DNA from: Parapristionchus giblindavisi
Lineage: Eukaryota; Nematoda; Chromadorea; Rhabditida; Diplogasteridae
Length of the DNA stretch: 64,000 nucleotides
Reading direction: 5' to 3'
Assembly: GCA_943737045.1 (NCBI GenBank)
Contig: CALSFV010000004.1
Span: 1,313,501 to 1,377,500, forward strand
Shown: positions 56,201-64,000 of the stretch, one piece after another
Layout: every line of letters starts with the position of its first letter
Position numbering within the stretch: the stretch's first letter is position 1
Notes under the pieces: model-generated
The model's database searches: none
The model's input: the letters and a program-made list of their open reading frames with translations, nothing else
What the model was told of the DNA's origin: nothing
Position numbers and translations under genes: made by a program

Positions 56201-59200
56201 CAATATTCAGGGTGATAGGGCGGTATACTCTAATGGATGAAATGGAATCAATCAATATTCAGGGTGATAGGCGGTATACTGTAATGGATGAAATGAAATC
56301 AATCAATATTCAGGGTGATAGGCGGTATACTGTAATCGATGAAATGGAATCAATCAATATTCAGGGTGTTCCTGGAGAAGACGGGCAATCAATGGGCTGA
56401 TCGGAAGTATTTCCGAAAGAAGGCGGGCAAGATGTGTATGGTGGATATTGACCATTCGGAGGTACATCATTCTTATTTATAAGTTTTAGTTTTTTTTTTG
56501 CAAGGCCTAGAAGTGATCACCCGCTATAACGGGTTTTACCCATAGGTCGAAAAGTATGTTACAAATTACCAAGCCTGGCCGTATTTTGAGCCAAAATTTC
56601 ACAAAAATCGAAAAACATGACCGGATTTTGAGTAAAATTTGTCAAAAATTGAAAAACATGACCGTATTTTGAGTAAAATTTGCCAAAAATTGAAAAACAT
56701 GAATTTTTGAAAACCGATGACCCAGCTATTCGACCTATGGTTTTACCTTTACCTTTACCACACTCCTCTTGAACGAATTCACACTGAAAATGTTCTAGAT
56801 GTGTATGGTTTGTTGCGAGAAATCGCATGGTTTACTCAGTGCTATTCGACTTTTGATCTATATCGAGACGCGCTTATTTTCGATAAACAAGAGGGGCTAT
56901 GAGCAATCGATAATGTAAAATTATATAATAATTTCGTAAAATCAATCGATAATATTGATTCAGCTAGAGAACGAGGAAGGTGAAGTGGAACCGGGTAGTA
57001 AGACGAAATTGGAGAAGCCCGTCCAATCACTCATTATGAAGATCTTTGATAAGGAATTACTCAAGATGGCATTGAAGAGCTTTGATGTAGGGGTTTTGCT
57101 TTATTTTGTTTTGTATTACTTTTTAAAGTTTGTGATAACACCAATGGCAAATAAATCACTACAGGTGGAAACGCTTAACTGTATCGATTTGTAGAAAATA
57201 TTTAGCCGTTCATTTTTTTTTCATTGTAACTATAATAATCGATCTATACAGGGTGGGGATTAATTATGGTGACACCATAAAAAACGGAATATCTTTTTTC
57301 AAAAAAATCAAGTTCCGTTCAAATGCATACCAAATAAACTTCAAACATCTGGGAATCCAATAAAACAATCATTGTCCGATTCTGAATCCATTGGGCTTGA
57401 TGACGTCCTCGAGACCTGAGCGGTACGACTCTCGCACTGTACGCGGGTAGGGCATACCCTCATGATCGTGTTCTCCGATGAGAAGCTGTTCATCGTTCAA
57501 GCCACCTATAACCCCCAGAGTCACCGAGTGCTTACTACGGACCTCCAGGCTGCTAACTACAATGGTCGGATTGTACATACCACCTCCAAACCCCCAAAAA
57601 CTAATGGTTTTGGCAGGGATTTTCGCCGCCGTAAAGTTTTTGTGAATCCGGGCGCCAAGATCAACAAGGAGTGCCTAGGGAAGATAGTTAAGGACGCATA
57701 GCTCCCCTGGAGCCGTTTCCACTTCGGAAACTGCTCATGGACATCCGATCAGGACGGAACGACAGTTTATAAGGCAAAGATCGTCAAGGCGTGGTGAAAA
57801 GAGCAGTTTTCCGAATTCATCCAAGGAGATTATTGGCTGCCTCCTAGCCCGATCTCAGCCCCTGGTCTACTCAGCCTGGGGCACATTGGAGGATAGGTCC
57901 TACACTACTCCCCATGCAAAACTAGAGACCCTGAAGAAATCCTTGGAGAAGGAGTGATCGAAGATGAACACCACCTACCTGCGTACAGTGAGAGAGCCGT
58001 ACCCCCCTCGTCTCAAGGACGTCATCAAGCCCAATGGAGGCAGAATCGGGCAATGATTGTTTTATTGTATTCCCAGATGTTTAAACATTATTTGGTATAC
58101 ATTTGAACGGAACTCGATATTTTTAAAAATAGTTATTCCGTTTTTATGGTGTCACCATAATTAATCCCCATCTTGTAGTTTGAGCTTTATAATTTACTGG
58201 ACGATTTTAATGCTTGGTAGATCCGTGTACCATGTTGTACTTTTTTATAATCAGCTGGAATCGTTATTTGTTTTTAATAATTTGAAACAAAACATATGCG
58301 CGTTTAAAAAAATGTAATTGTGGTACACACTTTATAATCATATTTATTTATTTATTATATATATTTGCTTAATTCATTATTTCTTTCAGTTGGATATGGA
58401 ACAGATGCCATTGGGGAAGTTGTCCAAGAAGCAGCTCACCATGGCCTATGCGGTGCTCAATGAACTACAAGCGGTGAGTGTACTGTAGGTTACTGTAGTG
58501 AGTGTACTGTAGGTTACTGTAGCGAATGAACTACAAGCCGTGAGTGTACTGTAGGTTACTGTAGTGAGTGTACTGTAGGTTACTGTAGCGAATAAACTAC
58601 AAGCGGTGAGTGTACTGTAGGTTACTGTAGCGAATGAACTACAAGCGGTGAGTGTACTGTAGTGAGTGTACTGTAGGTTACTGTAGTGAGTGTACTGTAG
58701 GTTACTGTAACGAATGAACTACAAGCGGTGAGTGTACTGTAGGTTACTGTAGTGAGTCTACTGTAGGTTACTGTAGCGAATGAACTACAAGCGGTGAGTG
58801 TATTGTAGGTTACTGTAGTGAGTGTACTGTAGGTTACTGTAGCGAATGAACTACAAGCGGTGAGTGTACTGTAGGTTACTGTAGCGAATGAACTACAAGC
58901 GGTGAGTGTACTGTAGGTTACTGTAGTGAGTGTACTGTAGGTTACTGTAGCGAATGAACTACTAGCGGTGAGTGTACTGTAGGTTACTGTAGCGAATGAA
59001 CTACAAGCGGTGAGTGTACTGTAGGTTACTGTAGTGAGTGTACTGTAGGTTACTGTAGCGAATGAACTACAAGCGGTGAGTGTACTGTAGGTTACTGTAG
59101 CGAATTAACTACAAGCGGTGAGTGTACTGTAGGTTACTGTAGTGAGTGTACTGTAGGTTACTGTAGCGAATGAACTACAAGCGGTGAGTGTACTGTAGGT

Positions 59201-62200
59201 TACTGTAGTGAGTGTACTGTAGGTTACTGTAGCGAATGAACTACAAGCGGTGAGTGTACTGTAGGTTACTGTGGTGAGTGTACTGTAGGTTACTGTAGCG
59301 AATGAACTACAAGCGGTGAGTGTACTGTAGGTTACTGTGGTGAGTGGTACGGTAGAAGGGGTACTGTAATGGAATAGGTTATGATTGAAGGGACTGTAGC
59401 ACTACTGAATGGCTTTAAGGCATGTTAGATCAAGCAATGAGTGTACTGTAGGATTCTGTAGCTGTATGGTGCTTTAACATGAAACTGCAATGGGATTTAA
59501 AGGGAGACTGCCATTCAAAAATTTCTCTTCAATATCATTTAATCTTATGCTAACTAGACAATGTAAAGTAAAAATAAATTTTTCTTGAAACTTTTAGATG
59601 TTTTTTGAAACAACGGTTACAATTAATCGTTGCGATATGCACAGATCTTGCACGGCCGAAGCCGATAAAACTAGGAAGTCTCTAGATCACGCGCTACAGA
59701 TCACTGAATAATTCGTTCAGATTTTTTTAATAATTTTTTTCACTTATGTTTATGATGTCGAAGGTATCAGATAAGTTATATGACCTCAACTTGACTTGCT
59801 TGGCAGACTCCCTTTAAGCACAGTAATTGAGGATGCGTTAATCTGCCGTAATGTCCTACTGTAATTTCAACTGTTACGGTAACTTCAGACGAAAGAAAAG
59901 ATTCCTGTACTCTACTCGCAATTATCTCATTGTTAGTATTTGTGTGGTCGCTCTCGTAGTCGTAAATAGATCCAAATGGTCCATTATACGAGTGTATTTG
60001 ACTCTTCTCGTGGTTATCATTTGCGGTTTAATCGGTCATTTCGTCGTTTCCTAGACGAAGAGAACCGACTAAATAGCACTAATACCTCTCTCGCCCCTTA
60101 TTGTTTGACTACTCATACAGCGATGATAGTGTCTCGCACCCGAAGCTAGAATCATACCACTTGGTTTATGAGAAGGAAGGAAAGAGTATTGAATGGCATC
60201 ATGTGTCGACAGGGGTACTTTTTGAACCTGTCCTCTTTTGTGATTTTCTGAAAATGAAAATGATTTTTTAACGTAGCTATTCCACCTATAAATGACACTG
60301 GAGGGGGTTAACGGGTGTTCTCCAGTTTCTTTTCTATGCATGCGCTCTTGCTTAGATCTCTCATATCGTATCTCACTTTTGTTAACTGCTAGAGATTGCT
60401 AGATGTTAACTGCTAGTAATTATGCGGAACTTCTTTGATTTCTGGCCCACCCCACTCTTTCACCCCCCCCCCCCCTCCCCATTTCGATCTTTTCGATCGA
60501 ATGGAGGGGTCGTCCTCACTGGGAGGACGATGTCCACGGGGGCGAAATGCTCCCCGAGCTCTCCTCAAGGTGGGAGAGCTCTGGACTGAACCGGAGGGAA
60601 GGAATCGAATGCTTTTATAGGGGAATGGGGTGATATGGAAATGAAATTGGATTAGAATGAGAGAGTATGGAAAAAGAGGAGAAAAAACTCTCAATTCATC
60701 ATTCTATCAATCATGATGCGGTTGGTTTTACAACAACCGAGAAAATGGTCCGTTACTAGGCGAAATGAATAATGAGTGATGAGGAATTAGAAATGACTAG
60801 AATTGATCTGTAATACGACCTGGGCCAGAAATCAAAGAAGTGCCAATTATGCTTTAATATATGTTTTTAGGTTAAGTGAGATCCCCGCTATCCCTGGACG
60901 ATTAGATATAGTTAAAAAGAATGCGAGGGTGAGCGGTTTTCTGCTCCCTAACCTCGTTTGTTTTGTGATTGAGATAGTACTCGACCTTGTAGAGGAAGGG
61001 GAAGGCTGTGAAAAGAGGGGAGAAGGAGAGACTAGGTGGAGAGAGGAAGGCATATTTGGATTGTGTTATTTTGTAATGAGGGAATTCTAGAAGTAGAGGG
61101 AGAAGGAGAGGGAGAAGAAGAGGTAAAGGGAGGGGTAGACGGAGAGCTAGAGGGAGAGAGAGGGGGGGGGAGAGAGAGAGCTAGAGGGAGAGGGAGAGAT
61201 AGCGACAAGGTTGGCGCCTGATGCATTAGTAGAGATCAGAGGCAGTTGTGAGAATTGATTGATGAAGGCTATTATGGAATGGGGAAAGATGAAAGGGAGG
61301 AAAGGATGGATGGAGAATGGGTGCGAGAAAGACGTACTCTTATGAAATTGTCGTACTGTAGCCCTAGAAGAAATGCAAAAGGCATCCTATGAATATTGGA
61401 ACCGAACCAGTACCTGTACAATTAGAAAAAGACTTGCGACAGACATGACGACAGACATATTTTGCCTCGGGCTAGTCGTACTGTTATGAATATCTCGTTA
61501 GCGATTATTAAGTATTATTATTTGTGGACATGGATGTAAAAATCATGCCCTATCCAATGGTTTGTGCTCAACATAAGTTTTTACATTGTACCTAATATGT
61601 TATGATAGAATATCCCCTTTGGTATTGAATGTGCAATTTCTAGGGAGATGTGATATATGAGTTGAGGATGTCGTGGTAGGGTGTGTGAGGGAGGGGTGGA
61701 AATATCAGTGGACGTGCCCGGTGATTCGCGGTTTCAGGATGTGCACATGAAAAGATGCAGCATGTGTTTATCTAGTGCGATTGCGATTTTAATCTTAAAA
61801 GATGAAGACGTAAATTATAAATGATAGAGTGAAAGGAGTCGAAAATTACGGGGGCGACGCAGTGATAAATAGTCATACTCTGATGTTTATATGTAGCAGT
61901 TCTGTTAACGCTAATTGGTAAAGAGTCTAGAATAGTATTGTTTATTTCTTGTGGAAAGATAGAGGTAGATTGATGATAATATATGAGGCACCAGTGGCCG
62001 TATGCATGAACAACGGGAAAACCTTTGTTCCGGGAAAATATGACGTCACTAACGAAAACAGTTTTCCGTTGTTCATGTATACGTCCACTGGTAATTTGAG
62101 GTTCCGGCCTTTACTTATTGGCTATGATACAAAATTTCCAAGGATATTTGAATTTTGTAGAAGAGACTTTTCAGATGATGGACATGGGAGACGCGAACAA

Positions 62201-63106
62201 GGAGCGTATTCTCGATGCCTCCAATAGATTCTACACTCTTGTCCCGCACAACTTTGGCATGCGACCACCAGAACTGCTCAACTCCAACGAGATCATTCAG
62301 GTGTGTGATATTTGATCTTTGTTGTCTATAGTTTGATCTTTGATCTTTTTTTTTCAGAACAAATCGAAGCTGCTCGACGATCTAATGGACATTGCGGTGG
62401 CAGTGAATCTGATGAACGACAAGGATAAGACGAAGGTACGGTGAAACATAGCGAAATATCGATTGAAATCGTCAAGCTATGGTCCAATTTTACGTGTGTG
62501 TAAACATATGAGTGAACAAATTGAGGGTGGATCTATCCAACGGTGATATCATCATTTACATATGAAGGATAATTCTTTGATTGTTGTTTCTGAAACATTT
62601 TTAAGGGATCAAAGATCATTCTTGGGTAGGTAGCCCTTGCACTGTAGTGGCTATGATGGCAATTACCCTAGTGGCAATATTAAGTACGTTAGTACTCGAT
62701 AAGGTGCAAGAGATCAAAGGTCATTTGGTAGTTAGATAGACCATAGACCAATTTACGCTTTCAGACAAGAATGGGCATTCTGGATGATCCGATCGACATT
62801 AACTACGTCAAATTGCAGTCGGACATCGAAGTGGGTGTTTGATCTTTGATCTTTGGTCTTTGATCTTTGTGTTCTCGGTGTCTAGACCAGTGTCAAAACA
62901 CCGATCACGTTTTCCCTATAATATCACTATTAGACTGTCTAAATAGTAGTTTAGCAAATTTAATATTTGAATATTTGATCTTTGATCTTCTTTGATCCGT
63001 GATCTTTCAGGTTCTTCCCAAGAATTCGTCCGACTTCGTGCTCATTGAGAAGTATCTGAGGAACACCCATGGAAGCACTCATCAAATCAAGATCAATATT
63101 GTCGAT
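47253..63106 (+). CDS. parp-1: PARP-1 (poly-ADP-ribose polymerase 1), copy C, runs off the window
   Basis: 25 exons: 47253-47298, 47376-47431, 47705-47872, 48373-48488, 48878-48989, 49360-49514, 49818-49914, 50082-50216, 51087-51149, 51851-51964, 52236-52318, 52584-52659, 53151-53269, 53523-53556, 53756-53863, 54189-54252, 54673-54769, 55196-55300, 56365-56461, 56964-57086, 58390-58473, 62175-62300, 62358-62435, 62765-62830 and 63011-63106. They give 806 open codons. PARP-1 senses DNA breaks in the nucleus and adds poly-ADP-ribose to itself and chromatin. Domains in order: zinc finger 1 (~20-60, CRKC/HVDC), zinc finger 2 (~125-195, CASC and HLKC), an acidic linker with PEPKKAK as a possible nuclear signal, the PADR1/third zinc finger (~320-430; CTKC, CLGHLSEWTKC), WGR (~500-615; SSGRVGTDVGN), and the helical regulatory domain (~620-806; MPLGKLSKKQL, LDASNRFYTLVPHNFGM). 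No BRCT domain lies between PADR1 and WGR. The catalytic domain should lie beyond 64000. Confidence 0.9.
50509..50790. repeat. hAT-like MITE, CATACGTGGGC family
   Basis: 8-bp duplication GACATCAC (50501-50508 and 50791-50798) and long poly-C tracts. It sits at the same intron position as 10897-11164 in copy A. Confidence 0.9.
54387..54503. repeat. Small inverted repeat in a PARP-1 intron
   Basis: GCACACCCCGAGCTAATTT is mirrored imperfectly by AAATTAGCTCGTGATGTGC, with CTCTCTCACCTCC/GGAGAGAG inside. Confidence 0.5.
55467..55608. repeat. CCATAGGTCGAA-family MITE, inverted and diverged
   Basis: Ends CCATAGGTCGAATAGCTACG and GTAATTTTCGACATATG in a PARP-1 intron. The right end has mutated. Confidence 0.75.
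55930..56364 (+). repeat. 52-bp minisatellite of 3' splice sites
   Basis: Eight ~51-53-bp units each contain AATCAATCAATATTCAGGGT followed by GATAG(G)GCGGTATACT and ATGGATGAAATG. The ninth AATATTCAG (ending at 56364) is the real acceptor before the WGR exon beginning GGTGTTCCTGG. Confidence 0.93.
56540..56740. repeat. CCATAGGTCGAA-family MITE
   Basis: TTTTAC is duplicated on both sides (56534-56539 and 56741-56746), with three internal 'AAAATTTG(C)CAAAAATTGAAA' units. Located in a PARP-1 intron. Confidence 0.9.
57249..58175 (+). mobile_element. Mariner-like element with inverted-duplicated 3' end
   Basis: TA-flanked (57247-57248 and 58176-58177). The inverted arms are ~204 bp (57249-57452 and 57973-58175), far longer than usual mariner TIRs. 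The spacer encodes a plus-strand transposase piece: IVFSDEKLF, a QDG motif near 57755 and PPSPDLSP near 57850, i.e. the D..D..D catalytic triad region of a Tc1/mariner transposase, with in-frame stops. The right arm contains the transposase C-terminus (LRTVREPYPPRLKDVIKPNG). The left arm is an inverted copy of it, replacing the DNA-binding N-terminus. Dead, and located in a PARP-1 intron. Confidence 0.88.
58465..59350 (+). repeat. Minisatellite of 5' splice sites
   Basis: The true exon end AATGAACTACAAGCG with donor GTGAGTGTACTG is repeated about 14 more times in the intron, separated by GTGAGTGTACTGTAGGTTACTGTAG blocks in 43- and 65-bp higher-order spacing. A few units carry changes (AAGCC, AACTACTAG, AATTAAC). 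Confidence 0.95.
59351..60418. other. Intron of PARP-1; one weak small ORF
   Basis: 59851-60054 (+) could encode a 67-aa peptide with two hydrophobic stretches (LIVSICVVALVVV; LTLLVVIICGLIGHFVV). Unsupported by splice or homology evidence. Otherwise nothing. Confidence 0.2.
60419..60853. repeat. Foldback element in a PARP-1 intron
   Basis: CTTCTTTGATTTCTGGCCCA (60430-60450) is mirrored by TGGGCCAGAAATCAAAGAAG (60820-60840). The interior has poly-C and a purine/pyrimidine-biased stretch. Confidence 0.75.
60976..61200 (+). repeat. Polypurine (GGGAGA)n-rich tract
   Basis: The plus strand is dominated by G and A (GAGGGAGAAGGAGAGGGAG...; a run of nine G near 61162), so ORFs here are compositional. 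Confidence 0.85.
61201..61991. other. PARP-1 intron, nothing further seen
   Basis: No exon, repeat or RNA gene recognised. Confidence 0.4.
61992..62090. repeat. Short MITE related to 4324-4474
   Basis: Ends CAGTGGCCGTATGCATGAAC and a complement GTTCATGTATACGTCCACTG enclose only ~55 bp. Confidence 0.85.
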
Positions 63107-63160
63107 GTACACTTTTATTTATTTATTTTTAAATATTTAAATATTTTTTGCGCGAGATTA

Positions 63161-64000
63161 AGAGAGATGGTCGTTAAGACTCGACCACCCCCGGACACGT
63201 GCGCTAGTAATGGGAACTGGGGGGCCATACTTGGGTGTTAGGAGTGTCACCGGCCCTTATTACACAAAACAGCAGAAATTTCCTGTTTGTGCCCTCAGGC
63301 TATTATAAAAATTAATTTAAGTGCAAAAACGTTTAAAAATCATAATTTCTCAAATTGTTGAGATAAATTCCAAATATCATTTGCGATGCGTCTAGGGTGC
63401 ATAGAGCTTGCTAATTCACTATTAGCATCGAATGTGCGTTGATTCCTAAACCACTTTTTTGACGTAAAATGTTGGTTTTTTCGGACAAATTATCGCTTGT
63501 TGTAGATTGCTGCAAAGATTTCCGACCAGGTATTGTAGCCTAAGCAATTCTGCATTGATTTCACTTAAAACCGGGTTCTTCCCTTTAGACCATCTTGCCG
63601 AAATTTTCGCTCGAATTTCCGTCATCGATGGTTTTCCCGAACAAATGTATTTTCCAAACGTATTTTCCAAACGATTGGTGCGGAATTGTGGTCTACACAA
63701 AGTTTCGAGGTGAGACCAGTCAAATGACACAAGAAGCCCATCACTTGGATCAATTTGAAAATTTCGATTTTCATGACCCGGGGGTCATGGTCTGAAAATT
63801 TCAAAATTTCTCAAGTTTGAAATGTTTTCATTTATGCGGCTTATTGTGAAGTACTGATGATGTGAATAATATTCAGCCAATGCTCAATGGCTGAACTCTC
63901 TTTTAAACCATTTTTTCTTAAATTTTCATTCCGAATGTGTGCGAAAAATCAGAATTGTGTTTGAATCAGTTTCCAATTTGCTTTCTGTAACATTCTGTGA
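63161..64000. repeat. Left arm of a foldback element (third copy), cut by window end
   Basis: Starts AGAGAGATGGTCGTTAAGAC and follows 25335-26170 closely (CGACCACCCCCGGACACGTG; CATGACCCGGGGGTCATGGT). It lies in the PARP-1 copy C intron after exon 63011-63106. Confidence 0.85.

Noticed and set aside
59851..60054. 67-aa ORF with two hydrophobic segments
   Set aside because: It lies inside a PARP-1 intron next to low-complexity sequence, with no start context, splice or homology support.
61032..61226. Ser/Pro-rich and Glu/Gly-rich ORFs
   Set aside because: Direct consequence of the polypurine tract on opposite strands.

Overview
The window is eukaryotic nuclear DNA, almost certainly from a free-living nematode of the rhabditid/diplogastrid group (Caenorhabditis or Pristionchus-like). 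The evidence is small GT-AG introns with TTTCAG-type acceptors, apparent spliced-leader acceptors just before a start codon, TACTGTAG-rich intron sequence, RTE-type LINE and mariner remnants, and many foldback/MITE elements. There are no bacterial-style operons or long ORFs. Almost all real coding sequence lies in short exons. I reconstructed these by joining GT-AG boundaries that keep reading frame and domain order, so all gene models are inferences from splice signals and family knowledge, not transcript-based.

Layout: (1) 1-13.7 kb: the 3' half of a PGAP3/Per1-like gene (copy A), then PARP-1 copy A. That PARP-1 copy is frameshifted in its second zinc finger, invaded by two large foldback elements, and cut off inside the exon that follows the PADR1 zinc finger. 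(2) 13.7-16.1 kb: a dispersed-repeat fragment joins this directly to PGAP3 copy B (truncated, frameshifted) and the first two exons of PARP-1 copy B. (3) 16.1-24.9 kb: PARP-1 copy B is fused at a short shared sequence to an intron of a glutamine synthetase (GS) gene, whose 3' half follows. Then come a degraded ubiquitin-L40 fusion on the minus strand, an RTE LINE remnant and an isolated two-exon PARP-1 fragment. (4) 25-29 kb: a 2.7-kb foldback and featureless AT-rich DNA. (5) 29.06-35.2 kb: a Helitron-like end and a 53-bp tandem array. A 4.46-kb TA-flanked element with perfect 19-bp inverted ends interrupts the array and carries a second, decayed GS copy plus the 3' end of an unidentified gene. 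(6) 35.2-42 kb: repeats, including a 2.05-kb palindrome with an unrecognised 155-aa ORF. (7) 42.2-63.1 kb: the best-preserved PGAP3 (copy C) and PARP-1 (copy C), both open in every reconstructed exon. PARP-1 runs off the right edge before its catalytic domain. A foldback inserted in its last visible intron fills the end of the window.

How the genes relate: the PGAP3 then PARP-1 tandem is repeated three times in the same order and orientation, so this is a local segmental amplification. One pair looks intact and two have decayed. PGAP3 acts in GPI-anchor lipid remodelling and PARP-1 in DNA-break signalling, so their adjacency is positional rather than an obvious pathway. A polyadenylation signal about 0.25-0.28 kb before a conserved trans-splice-like acceptor makes an SL-trans-spliced, possibly operonic, arrangement plausible.

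The most interesting signals concern splice sites. One PGAP3 copy has an extra 43-nt intron made by local duplication of 42 bp from the neighbouring intron. Three separate minisatellites have amplified sequence spanning an exon boundary, producing arrays of decoy acceptors or donors. A MITE sits directly on a 3' splice site. I found no CRISPR array, rRNA, confident tRNA or candidate immune/defence system.
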